Shown piece after piece: positions 27,080 through 34,623 of a DNA stretch of 64,000 bases. Under the pieces are notes generated by a model, which did no database searches, was not told the DNA's origin, and was given only the letters and a program-made list of their open reading frames with translations. The stretch is from DASRHK01 sp963776465. Its GTDB lineage: Bacteria > Pseudomonadota > Gammaproteobacteria > Nevskiales > Nevskiaceae. The stretch lies in NCBI GenBank assembly GCA_963776465.1, contig CAVZMV010000002.1, positions 2,418,001-2,482,000 of the forward strand, in the 5' to 3' direction. The translations under genes were made by a program, and so were the position numbers. The number at the start of each line of letters is the position of its first letter. The stretch's first letter is position 1.

Positions 27080-27625
27080 ATGAAACGTCTCGCCCTGTTG
27101 CTGGTTGCCGCTGCACTTGCCGGCTGTGCCAACCCTCTCAATCGCGTCACGTCTGACCGATACTCAGACGAATGTGACGAAGCTGAACGCAGCGGCAACC
27201 TCCCGCTCGCTGAACAACTTTGCTATCGCGCACTAGCCAACGTTGGTATGGGAAACCTGGGCCCGCAGTTGAAGTCGGATCGCATGTATGACCTTGGGCG
27301 CATCAAAAGACGTCTGTCCAACTTTTCCGAGGCCGAGCAGCTCATGAAAGCGTCGCTGTCGCTCGAAGAGTCCTTATCAGGGCCGTCCACTGCGAAGGCT
27401 GGGCGTCGGCTCGCCGAGCTATGCGCTGACTTAGCAGGCCAAGATAAGTGGGCTGAGGGGCTGCAGTACGCGGAACGCTTGCTACCTCTCGCCGACTTCT
27501 ATTCTGGGGGCGAGCGGTCGTTCGTGGGTGAGCTTTTTCGGCTGTATGCGCCGCATGCACGCGCGGCGGGTAATCGCCAGCTGGCTGCGGCCTTCGAAGC
27601 TCGTGCCGCGGCCTCGGTTAAGTAG
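27080..27625 (+). CDS. Cassette 2: TPR-like lipoprotein
   Basis: This 181-residue protein has a lipoprotein signal with LAGCAN (Cys15). The mature part is helical, with TPR-like pairs such as NLPLAEQLCYRALANVGMG and NFSEAEQLMKASLSLEESL. It starts 14 bp after the attC recombination site. The function is unknown, and a role in protein contacts is inferred from the repeats. Confidence 0.75.
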   Translation: MKRLALLLVAAALAGCANPLNRVTSDRYSDECDEAERSGNLPLAEQLCYRALANVGMGNLGPQLKSDRMYDLGRIKRRLSNFSEAEQLMKASLSLEESLSGPSTAKAGRRLAELCADLAGQDKWAEGLQYAERLLPLADFYSGGERSFVGELFRLYAPHARAAGNRQLAAAFEARAAASVK

Positions 27626-27634
27626 CATGTTGCA

Positions 27635-27727
27635 ACCCAACCGGGCGCTCCAGCCGACGGTCTCGCCTCCGGCGAGACTTCCCTCGCGCGCTCGTGCGCT
27701 CGGCACGGCTGAGCTTCAACGTTAGTG
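27635..27727 (+). repeat. attC site 2
   Basis: This 93-bp site runs from ACCCAAC (R'') to GTTAGTG (R', one mismatch to the GTTRRRY core). It has the conserved arms GCGCTCCAGCCGACGG and CGGCTGAGCTTCAAC, and an internal stem GTCTCGCC/GGCGAGAC. Confidence 0.8.
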
Positions 27728-27739
27728 CGCGCGAGACAA

Positions 27740-28090
27740 ATGCCTTCTGTCAACCTCTTCGTTTCCGAGCAGCATCCGGTCTCACGAAGGTGGGCCGTTG
27801 TCGAGGACGATGGTTCGGTTGCTTGGCTGTATCTAACAGAGCCAGGCACTGAAACGCCAGTGGCCAAGTGTTGGCTGTACAACAAAGAAGTGTTGCCTCG
27901 TTCACGCGCGCAAGATGCGGTGTGGTTCAAGTGGTCACAGGATGGGGAGTCTGTCGCTGTGCTCTTTGCGGAGGAGCTTGTTGGGTTCATCGCTACTGGC
28001 CACGGCTTCAGCAAGAATCTAAGTAAGCCCGGCACGCTCGGCTCACCAATTGACCGGAAGCTCTATGAAAACTTGTTTGGCGCGCTCTAA
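27740..28090 (+). CDS. Cassette 3: hypothetical protein
   Basis: This 116-residue soluble protein has no known domain. Segments PVSRRWAVVEDDGSVAWLYL and KWSQDGESVAVLFAEELVGF look like a small beta-sandwich. ATG 27740 is chosen; a GTG at 27725 is also in frame but lies in the attC site. The stop codon TAA lies inside the next attC R'' core. Confidence 0.65.
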   Translation: MPSVNLFVSEQHPVSRRWAVVEDDGSVAWLYLTEPGTETPVAKCWLYNKEVLPRSRAQDAVWFKWSQDGESVAVLFAEELVGFIATGHGFSKNLSKPGTLGSPIDRKLYENLFGAL

Positions 28091-28172
28091 CCCGGCGCTC
28101 CAGCCGACGTGTCGCGCCTTCGGCGCGCCACACGCAGCGCGTGCTCGGCGCGGCTGAACTTGATTGTTAGCC
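28085..28172 (+). repeat. attC site 3
   Basis: This 88-bp site runs from CTCTAAC (R'', first base off consensus) to GTTAGCC (R'). The arms GCGCTCCAGCCGACG and GGCTGAACTTGATT are conserved, and the centre has a GTCGCGCC/GGCGCGCC-like inverted pair. Confidence 0.8.
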
Positions 28173-28187
28173 CGCGAATCTATCAAC

Positions 28188-28673
28188 GTGCCTGCTGAAG
28201 CTCGTGCTCCACTTGTTCATTCAAACGTGACGGCGTTTTTTTCAATAGCGCGAGGCGCATTTACGCGCATGAAGTCATCTATGGCAGCTACGCGGAAGCC
28301 CCGAGCCGATGAGGGCGGCTGGGTCATCACATACTACCCAGGCAACAAGGAGCTTCATGACGCGTTTATTACCATCGCTTTCTGCGGTATCTACCTTGAG
28401 GCGCTACTCCACCTCTTGCTAGTCGCGAAAGGTGGAGCTGATAAGTATCCCGCGCACGACCGCAAGACGTATGAAGAAAAGCTTCTCCTCTTGGGCTGTT
28501 CAAGTCCAGACGTCCTTGAACCGTGTAAGGCTTTTAGAGAAGCACGTCGCGAGTTGCTTCACGAGAAAGCTCACATGGATTCAGGAATAACACGCATGGC
28601 GCAAGATGAAGCGCAGAAGGCTTTTGAGTTCATCCAGGCTATCAATGCCCACTTTAAGATCGCCGCGGGCTAA
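28188..28673 (+). CDS. Cassette 4: hypothetical protein
   Basis: This 161-residue protein starts at GTG 28188 about 15 bp after the attC site, as usual for cassettes; an ATG at 28269 is an alternative. It has a hydrophobic stretch FITIAFCGIYLEALLHLLLV that could be one membrane helix or a buried core helix, and an ARRELLHEKAHMDSGI segment. I know no family. Confidence 0.6.
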   Translation: MPAEARAPLVHSNVTAFFSIARGAFTRMKSSMAATRKPRADEGGWVITYYPGNKELHDAFITIAFCGIYLEALLHLLLVAKGGADKYPAHDRKTYEEKLLLLGCSSPDVLEPCKAFREARRELLHEKAHMDSGITRMAQDEAQKAFEFIQAINAHFKIAAG

Positions 28674-28766
28674 CCCATCGCTGCAGCGGACGGTGCACGC
28701 CTTCCGCGCTGCACTTCCCTCGCAGCGCTTCGCGTTGCTCTGCGCCGCTGAGCTTGTTCGTTAGGC
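28668..28766 (+). repeat. attC site 4
   Basis: This 99-bp site runs from GGCTAAC (R'') to GTTAGGC (R'). The left arm CGCTGCAGCGGACGG differs from the CCAGCCGACGG form of sites 1-3. It therefore shares a subtype with the half-site after cassette 9. Confidence 0.8.
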
Positions 28767-28769
28767 CTC

Positions 28770-29331
28770 ATGGAAACGCTCATGCTAGCCGGCGTCCTGA
28801 TGCACCCCGCGGCTGCAGGACTGCTTCTCGCCGTTGGCGTCACGGCCGTACTTCGTGGCGCTAGAGCATCTGGGATGCCTGTAACGAAATCTGCACTCGC
28901 TAGATCGCTGGTCGCTGTCGTAGCGGTTGCCGCACTAGTAGCTCTATTTTCCAGCTACGTGTCGCCGGAGCAGGCTCGCGAGCTTGGAGTTACGAAAGAC
29001 CAATATTGGTCCGTTCTCTTCCATGAGACTTTCGCGCAATTCATCGTCTTGGGTTATTTCAGCATCTTGGGCGCATCACTATTTAGCATCCCTGTCGTCG
29101 TGGTTCTGGCCAAATCGCGTCAAGCTACTGCTCCTCGTTTCCTAGTTGTCTCGGGTACTCATATCCACGGTTCTAATCTCCGCAGTCGTAATTTCTCTGC
29201 ACGGGCCCAATGATCTTCCTTCTGCTCCGGCCATCGTGGGGTCGTTCGTTGCCGTCCACACAATCCTTGCGCTGGGCTTTGCTATCGGGGCCAAGCTTCC
29301 ATGGCGTTTGGGTCATGAGGCCTAACCCTGC
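28770..29331 (+). pseudogene. Cassette 5: frameshifted membrane protein
   Basis: The first frame starts at ATG 28770 and has hydrophobic helices at residues 14-30, 47-62 and 86-112, but then turns into a non-hydrophobic tail ending at 29213. If one G in the run near 29155 is removed, the frame continues as STVLISAVVISLHG, then VAVHTILALGFAIGAKL, with further helices, ending at TAA in the next attC (about 29331). So the real gene probably encodes about 187 residues. The change may be true decay or an indel error. Confidence 0.6.
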
Positions 29332-29418
29332 GCTCCTGCCGACCGTGCTCGCCTTCGGCGTCGCACGTCCCTCAACGCGCTGCGCGCGTTTCGGCGCCGC
29401 TGAGCTTGGCCGTTAGGC
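29320..29418 (+). repeat. attC site 5
   Basis: This 99-bp site runs from GCCTAAC (R'') to GTTAGGC (R'), both exact to the core consensus. The left arm reads TGCGCTCCTGCCGACCG and the right arm GCCGCTGAGCTTGGCC. It contains the corrected stop codon of cassette 5. Confidence 0.85.
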
Positions 29419-29422
29419 GGCA

Positions 29423-29764
29423 GTGAGCAAGTTCACACCGCAAGAGGCGAGGTTCATTAACGAGCTCATGTCTCATTTACGCGAGCAGCACGAAAGAACA
29501 CCGCTTCAAAGGTGGGCGCTAGCCGTTAGCTGCATTGCCTGCATTGCCGCGTTTACTTACCTTTGCTTTGGCCTCGCTAGTTACGTGCACCGCTCCGAGA
29601 GACCTCAATTCTTTCTTGACCTCATGGCGGCGATTTCATGCATGTTCTGGGCTATGTATCTTTTTGGTAGGGCCACATTGGCATGGCGCAGCAAACGCTC
29701 GTTGTCTCTTATCCTGAAAGCGCTCAATGAGAGTCAGCGCGGCCGAGACAATAATGCCGCCTAA
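29423..29764 (+). CDS. Cassette 6: small membrane protein
   Basis: This 113-residue protein starts at GTG 29423, four bases after the attC core. It has two predicted membrane helices at about residues 34-53 (LAVSCIACIAAFTYLCFGLA) and 66-85. The N-terminus is charged (EARFINELMSHLREQHERT). The stop is within the next attC core. The function is unknown. Confidence 0.65.
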   Translation: MSKFTPQEARFINELMSHLREQHERTPLQRWALAVSCIACIAAFTYLCFGLASYVHRSERPQFFLDLMAAISCMFWAMYLFGRATLAWRSKRSLSLILKALNESQRGRDNNAA

Positions 29765-29803
29765 CCCTACGCTCCATCCGAAGGCTGAGCTTGATCGTTA
29801 GCC
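29759..29803 (+). repeat. attC site 6, short form
   Basis: This 45-bp site runs from GCCTAAC (R'') to GTTAGCC (R'), and keeps TACGCTCCATCCGAA and GGCTGAGCTTGATC but lacks the central 40-50 bases present in the other sites. It could be a compact attC or one with an internal deletion. Confidence 0.75.
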
Positions 29804-29807
29804 ACTC

Positions 29808-30281
29808 GTGAAACCGAACACTTGGATGGCTGGAATCTTTCTAGGCGTCGTCCTGCTCTGGGGCGCCTGCCTCAGCCTCGCCTTTGTTTCCTTTGACACA
29901 TGGGCGGAGCGCGGGCAATTCGGAGACCTATTTGGCGCGGTCAATGCCTTGTTCAGTGGACTCGCCTTCGCTGCATTCCTTTACGCACTGCACCTACAAC
30001 GGCAAGAGCTAGGGCTGCAGCGCACGGAACTCCGCATGCAGCGAGAGGAAATGACGAAATCACGTGAGGAGCTTTCGAAACAAGTTAAGACGCAACAAGC
30101 ACAGCTCCGAACAGCCATTGCTCAGTTGAAAGTGGCAGCCCAAGAAGCAGAAGTAGAAGCGCTGAAAATGGAAGCCGAGATGCACCCAGCTTACCTTCGC
30201 AATGACCAAGTGGCACAAATCAGAAGCGTGGCAACGACCATAGAGAGCATCGCTGCTGAGCTGGAGAGTTCGAGTGGCTAA
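29808..30281 (+). CDS. Cassette 7: membrane protein with coiled coil
   Basis: This 157-residue protein starts at GTG 29808, five bases after the attC core. It has two hydrophobic helices (about 8-26 and 43-62) and a long charged coiled coil (about 63-130) rich in Gln, Glu and Arg: LQRQELGLQRTELRMQREEM. The topology suggests an inner-membrane anchor with a cytoplasmic rod. The stop lies in the next attC core. Confidence 0.7.
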   Translation: MKPNTWMAGIFLGVVLLWGACLSLAFVSFDTWAERGQFGDLFGAVNALFSGLAFAAFLYALHLQRQELGLQRTELRMQREEMTKSREELSKQVKTQQAQLRTAIAQLKVAAQEAEVEALKMEAEMHPAYLRNDQVAQIRSVATTIESIAAELESSSG

Positions 30282-30388
30282 CCCGTCGCTGGAGCCGCCA
30301 GTGTCCCTTCGGCGGCATTGCCGCCTACGGTGTCACTTCCCCCGCCGCGCTATGCGCCGCTCGGCGCGGCTCAGCTAGTTCGTTAGGC
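30276..30388 (+). repeat. attC site 7
   Basis: This 113-bp site, the longest in the array, runs from GGCTAAC (R'') to GTTAGGC (R'). The middle contains GGCGGCATTGCCGCC, a strong internal palindrome. Confidence 0.8.
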
Positions 30389-30405
30389 ACTAAGGAGTAA
30401 CTCCA

Positions 30406-30774
30406 ATGCTTCAGCTCTTTGAAAAACTCATCAATGAGCATGGCTCGTCGACAATCCTCAAAGAGCGCCTGCTTATACTCAAAGATGAATACGCGGAGCT
30501 AGAGAAAGCGAAGGCCGAGCTTCAATCCACAAATGGCGCGCTGCAGTCAGCACTTGAGCAGGAGCGCCAACGTTCAAAGCGGCTGGAAGCTGAACTGGCC
30601 GCTCTGAGATCTGGAACCCTGGCCAAGTACGCCTGTGACCATTGCGGTAGTCCGAACTTGAAGCGCACCGGGAATCGACCCGATCCAACGTTTGGCCGAC
30701 TAGGCGTAAAGCAGTTACTTTTCAAATGCGAGGCATGTGGCAAAGACAGTGCATTTATGGAGGAGCGTGCCTAA
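30406..30774 (+). CDS. Cassette 8: coiled-coil protein with zinc ribbon
   Basis: This 122-residue protein has an N-terminal coiled coil (about residues 14-70) and a C-terminal zinc-ribbon with CDHC (about 76-79) and CEAC (about 109-112). ATG 30406 follows an AAGGAG site. The stop is inside the following attC core. Zinc ribbons of this type often bind nucleic acid or a protein partner. Confidence 0.75.
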   Translation: MLQLFEKLINEHGSSTILKERLLILKDEYAELEKAKAELQSTNGALQSALEQERQRSKRLEAELAALRSGTLAKYACDHCGSPNLKRTGNRPDPTFGRLGVKQLLFKCEACGKDSAFMEERA

Positions 30775-30849
30775 CCCTGCGCTCCAGCCGACGTGCACGT
30801 TTTCGCGTGTATTCCCTCGCAACGCTGCGCGTTGTTCGGCGGGGCTGAG
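30769..30849 (+). repeat. attC site 8, truncated
   Basis: The left part GCCTAAC through GGGGCTGAG is intact, but the conserved end CTTG-xTC-GTTAGGC is missing. From 30850 the sequence is unrelated and leads into an IS110 transposase remnant, so the site was interrupted there. Confidence 0.75.
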
Positions 30850-31158
30850 TAACCGTCTTCCTGTCAACCTTCTAGTAGTCAGGATCGAACGGCACCTGGT
30901 CGCGAACCATCGCGTTGATCATCGTCAGCAGCTTTCGCATGCATGCGACGAGCGCGACCAACTTGAACGTGCCCGCACCCACGAGTCGTGAGCGCGCCGT
31001 GACCCTCGGCATCATTGGCGTGCCGCTGCACGCCCTCAACGCCCTCTATGGCAACATCGACGTGGGCTTTCGCAACGTCGATTCCAACGCATCGAGGTTC
31101 GGACATGGTCTTCATCTCCCGTGCGTGCACGTGCGAGCTTCATAGCTCAGGTAACCGT
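30849..31158. mobile_element. Deleted IS110-family element in attC site 8
   Basis: An 8-bp direct repeat GTAACCGT occurs at 30849-30856 and 31151-31158 on both sides of the transposase remnant, which suggests the element edges. IS110-family elements of the IS1111-attC group are known to insert into attC sites in a fixed place and orientation. No inverted repeats are clear. Confidence 0.45.
30872..31106 (-). pseudogene. IS110-family transposase, internally deleted
   Basis: On the minus strand, ATG 31106 begins EPRCVGIDVAKAHVDVAIEG, the DEDD N-terminus of IS110 transposases. About 41 residues later the reading changes frame into FKLVALVACMRKLLTMINAM and ends QVPFDPDY, the C-terminal end of the family, at the stop 30872-30874. 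Family members are about 340 residues, so some 260 are missing between the two ends and the gene is dead. Confidence 0.85.
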
Positions 31159-31170
31159 TCGGGATCGAAA

Positions 31171-31288
31171 GACCGGCACAGCGCCACGCGCTATCTACTC
31201 AGCCTCGGGATTTCGCCCTCGCTTGTTCACAGGCTGCGCGGCACAGTCCGAGTCCACGACACGGCCTCGTTAACTTACCGTGCCGGTC
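31171..31288. repeat. Inverted repeat pair around cassette 9 leader
   Basis: GACCGGCAC (31171-31179) and GTGCCGGTC (31280-31288) are perfect 9-bp inverted copies on either side of about 100 bases without a gene. They might be part of a degraded attC site or an RNA leader. Confidence 0.3.
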
Positions 31289-31317
31289 GTCGCTGGGCGT
31301 GTAATAGGAGGAACCTG

Positions 31318-31647
31318 ATGTATCGGACATTCTTTAGCTTGCTACTGGCCACGGTTGCGACATCCGTGCTTGCTTCTGACTTCAGAGTTCAAGTAAAGCT
31401 ATTGCAAGAGAAGGCAGACCTTTGCTTGAAATCAATCCAAGTTCAAAAATGCGGTACAACAAAATTCTGTAAGGACCACGACAGCTATTCGGACTACATC
31501 TTCAAAGGCTCCGCGACAACGTGGATTAGTTATCACATGGAGAACAAGGATCTCCACCAAGGCAACTTCGATGCGACGATGCGTGCCATGAAAACGTCAC
31601 TTGAAGCGACTGAGCAAGCGGCGCAGGCAGCAGGATGTGAGCCATAG
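31318..31647 (+). CDS. Cassette 9: small exported protein
   Basis: This 109-residue protein starts at ATG 31318 after a strong AGGAGGAA site. It has a signal peptide (hydrophobic 5-19, LASD cleavage region) and four cysteines in the mature part (CLKSIQVQKC and KFC, then the C-terminal CEP) that could form disulphides. It is followed by half of an attC site, so it was probably a cassette too. The function is unknown. Confidence 0.65.
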   Translation: MYRTFFSLLLATVATSVLASDFRVQVKLLQEKADLCLKSIQVQKCGTTKFCKDHDSYSDYIFKGSATTWISYHMENKDLHQGNFDATMRAMKTSLEATEQAAQAAGCEP

Positions 31648-31942
31648 TTGGTCAACGCGCCCAACCCGGCGCTGCAGCGGACGGGGATCTTGCCCCGATG
31701 AAGTGAACGCCGCGGCCTAACCGTTCCGAAAGCGGTCGTCCGAATGTTAGCTATGTGGAAGGGCGGCCGCCAGGCGTGAACGGTAGCAAGTAGCCGGTTG
31801 CAGCCTTGTTGGTGACTCGCGTCGACGTCTGACTGGCGGCCGGGCCCGACCATGAATGACTGCACGATCACAGACGCGCGCGCAGCTAAGCGCATGAAAA
31901 ACCTAAACTGGGATATCCCGAAGCGGGATTTAACGTGCCGCT
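31648..31942. other. Attachment-site debris after cassette 9
   Basis: GCCCAAC at 31659-31665 followed by CGCTGCAGCGGACGG is the left half of an attC site like attC 4. The right half is lost. Further on, GCCTAAC (31718-31724) and GTTAGCT (31745-31751) bound a 34-bp attC-like dyad, and GGCCGCCAG (31765) pairs with CTGGCGGCC (31833). This is the right end of the cassette array. Confidence 0.45.
31910..31919. promoter_or_regulatory. Candidate XRE operator
   Basis: The perfect palindrome GGGATATCCC lies 24 bp before the XRE start, followed by AAGCGGGAT, which repeats the half-site. A related word TATCCTAAAATGGGATA lies downstream at about 32239-32255 before the metalloprotease. Both may be bound by the XRE protein. 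Confidence 0.45.
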
Positions 31943-32197
31943 ATGGCACGTTCCCGGGGAGTCCGCGCTGCCGAGCGCGAAGCGTTGCGCGCGCTGCTGC
32001 GAGAGCTGCGGCTGCAGGCAAAGCTGACGCAGGTCGCGCTCTCCAAGAAGCTCGGCAAGCCGCAGTCCTACATCAGCAAGGCAGAAACCGGCGAGCGCCG
32101 CCTGGACCTCATCGAGGTCCGCGCAATCTGCCTGGCGTGCGGGACTACCCTGCGCGACTTCGCCGCAAGACTCGAAAAGCAGCTAACCGCTTGCTGA
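31943..32197 (+). CDS. XRE-family helix-turn-helix regulator
   Basis: This 84-residue protein is a single HTH domain: LRELRLQAKLTQVALSKKLG then KPQSYISKAETGERRLDLIE, the usual helix 2-helix 3 of the Xre/Cro fold. ATG 31943 lies 24 bp after the GGGATATCCC palindrome. No ligand or second domain is present. It may control itself and the exported metalloprotease gene that starts 92 bp downstream. Confidence 0.85.
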   Translation: MARSRGVRAAEREALRALLRELRLQAKLTQVALSKKLGKPQSYISKAETGERRLDLIEVRAICLACGTTLRDFAARLEKQLTAC

Positions 32198-32238
32198 AGA
32201 GCCGTGTGGCCCGCGGAGGGTTAACTGCTGTACGGATA

Positions 32239-32255
32239 TATCCTAAAATGGGATA
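32239..32255. promoter_or_regulatory. Inverted repeat before the metalloprotease
   Basis: TATCC-TAAAAT-GGGATA is an inverted repeat that overlaps a palindromic GGATATATCC at 32234-32243. It resembles the word before the XRE gene and would overlap the promoter of the metalloprotease. Confidence 0.4.
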
Positions 32256-32288
32256 TAGCGGGTCGGGGGTGACTCGGGGGGTGGGTAG

Positions 32289-33858
32289 ATGAACGTGTGC
32301 AGGGTGGTATTGCTCGCTTTGGTGCTGGCCGGGGAATGCGCTGTCGCCAGTCCAATCGATTTACGCGAAGGGGAGGTGTTCGGCACTCTGACCGTGCCGA
32401 TGGGCGAGGGTACAGTGAACCAGTTCGGTGTCCACTTTGAACGGCGCGCAGGCATCTCTCGTGTCTATGGTGTGGACCCCACAGGTCGATACCTCGTGGC
32501 TACCGACGACGGTACAGGCCTTGAAGGTGACATCACCGGAGGCGACGGGATCTTCCCTCTGGGAAAGTCAGCGCTGCCGCTGGCCAGGTGGACGCGCGAC
32601 CAGCTCGATCTGGCAAACGACACGGTTCGGCTTCCAAGTGCTCGCGTAGTCTCGGGGCCTGCTACGAAGGTGGATACGGGGGAAACGCGTCTCGATGTCC
32701 TGGTTCTCTACACCGCCCGGCTGCTCGAGCAGATGGGACGGCCGTGGCTCGATGAGTTCGTGGCTGCTTCCGAGAACCGGCTCAATGCGAGTTTTGCGAA
32801 CAGTTCGATCCCATTTACAGCGCGGATAGTGGCCGTCGAGCAGTCCGATCAAGCCGATCCGCCGGATGAGAGTCTCTACGAGTTCATACTGCGGGCTTGC
32901 GGTGCAACAGAAACGTCAAACAACCGCGAGACTCTGCAGAGTCGCTTTCACGCAGACATTTACACATTCCTGACTGGATCGAAGGCGACGAACCCGCGCG
33001 GCTTGGCGAACGTGTACGACGGCGGGCCGGCTGAAGAATATGCACGCGTGGCGTGCAGCGTGATGGATACCTTTGCAGGTGAGAAACCGAAAGAGATTGT
33101 CACGATATTTGTGCACGAAGTCGGACATGTTCTCGGCGGCGGCCACGATCGGATGGATCCGAACCACGGTGGCGGTTGGAAGGAGTACTCGCACGCAGCT
33201 AATTGCGGTGAAAACGCTCAGCACACGCCCCTTGCCACTGCTCTTTCTCTAAACGGGATCATCCAGCCATTCTTCTCGACGCCCGATAGAACGGCCGGAA
33301 ATGGCGACCCTTGCGGCTTCGCTGCAGGCATGCCGAATTCTGCCGATAACGCGCGAGTCGTTGCCGACAATCGTGAATGGAAATACGCGCATGGCAACGC
33401 CGAGCGCTTTCTCGATGGAGCAGGCGACTATCTCCATCGCCGAGAGCGCGGGACATATGACGATCGCGATCAGTCGGACCGGTGATTTGTCGCAAGCTGC
33501 AAATGTGGAGTTTGCCGCAGTGCGAGGCGTCAACCCGGCTGCTTTAGCGGGAACGGACTTCGAAGCTCTGGTGGAGCGCGTATCGTTTGCCGCCGGCGAG
33601 TCCCGCAAAACCGTGGACGTAGCTATTAACGACAACTCGTCAAGCAGTGGCCCGAAAACGTTTGATGCCGTGATCCGTTACCCAGAGAACGCCGAGATTG
33701 GGGCGCTGGACGAAACGCTCGTGACCATCACCGACGACGACGTGTCCCAGGACGATGGCAGTGGCGGCGGTGCTCTGGACAGTTCGCTGTTCTGGGTGCT
33801 TTCTGCGCTTGGTCTGCTTCGGCGTCGCCGAATACTGAGCGCGATGCTTCCTGCTTAG
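32289..33858 (+). pseudogene. Reprolysin-like metalloprotease with Calx-beta and GlyGly-CTERM tail, frameshifted
   Basis: From ATG 32289 the first frame has a signal peptide (residues 4-20) and the zinc motif HEVGHVLGGGHD near residue 276, which fits the metzincin/reprolysin type (HExxHxxGxxH). Near 33400 the frame changes. The second frame carries a Calx-beta-like domain (SIAESAGHMTIAISRTGDLS...VTITDDD) and a tail GGGALDSSLFWVLSALGLL then RRRR, a GlyGly-CTERM sorting signal. The two frames together give one normal exported protease of about 520 residues. A single inserted base explains the break; it could be a sequencing error. The XRE gene is 92 bp upstream. Confidence 0.75.
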
Positions 33859-33955
33859 GCCGGCCGCCTCACTGGCTAGGGTTGAACTCTCAGTGAGGAT
33901 GCTTCGCACCCCGGACAGATAGAATGCTGGTTGCACCAGGGGCGGGGGCGCAATC

Positions 33956-34597
33956 GTGGCTGCAGATCAGTTGAAGGCAGCGCTCAAGGAGCGCGAGCAG
34001 GGGTTCGACGAACCAACGCGCATCCGGCTTCACCGCTCGATCAGCTGGCTCTCTCGCGCCGAGGCTGAAGGGAAGGACTTGGACGCCCGCTTCATCTTCC
34101 TGTGGATCGCCTTCAACGCTGCCTATGCGCAGGAGTTCGGTGCCGAGGACAGGGAGCGCGAGGTGTTGCGCTCCTTCCTGCAGAAGGTGCTTGCTGTGGA
34201 CGCGGACCGAAAGCTGCACAAACTCGTGTTCGAGAAATACAGCGGTCCCGTCCGCAGCCTCATCGAGAACAAGTTCGTGTTCGCGCCCTTCTGGCGCGCG
34301 CTGCGCGAGCACGACAGCAGCGAAAAGTGGAAAGAGCACTTCGTAAGAAGCCAGAAGGACGCGTTACGCTCGGTGATGGGGAAAGAAACCAGCGTCGTGC
34401 TCGAGGTCGTCTTCGACCGGCTCTACGTCCTTCGTAACCAGCTGGTGCATGGCGGAGCCACCTGGAACAGCAAGGTGAACCGCGCGCAGGTCAAGGACGG
34501 GGCCGCGCTAATGCAGGATCTGGTTCAGGCAATCATTGCTCTGATGCTGGATCACCCGGAACTGAAGCTCGGCAACATCGCCTATCCGGTGGTCTGA
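33956..34597 (+). CDS. HEPN-like protein
   Basis: This 213-residue protein starts at GTG 33956. The sequence is helical, and RNQLVHGGATW near residue 165 fits the RxxxxH signature of HEPN domains, which in known cases are ribonuclease sites of toxins. The first half (LDARFIFLWIAFNAAYAQEFG) fits related HEPN proteins of the ApeA-like or abortive-infection type, as I recall them. No MNT nucleotidyltransferase partner is adjacent, so a toxin role is only inferred. Confidence 0.65.
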   Translation: MAADQLKAALKEREQGFDEPTRIRLHRSISWLSRAEAEGKDLDARFIFLWIAFNAAYAQEFGAEDREREVLRSFLQKVLAVDADRKLHKLVFEKYSGPVRSLIENKFVFAPFWRALREHDSSEKWKEHFVRSQKDALRSVMGKETSVVLEVVFDRLYVLRNQLVHGGATWNSKVNRAQVKDGAALMQDLVQAIIALMLDHPELKLGNIAYPVV

Positions 34598-34623
34598 CTC
34601 CGAAAGAGGCAAGGCCGCCGTTG

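Noticed and set aside
26967..30849. CRISPR array
   Set aside because: The spaced repeats are 45-113 bp, have attC cores, and the intervals are genes of different lengths, so they are attC sites.
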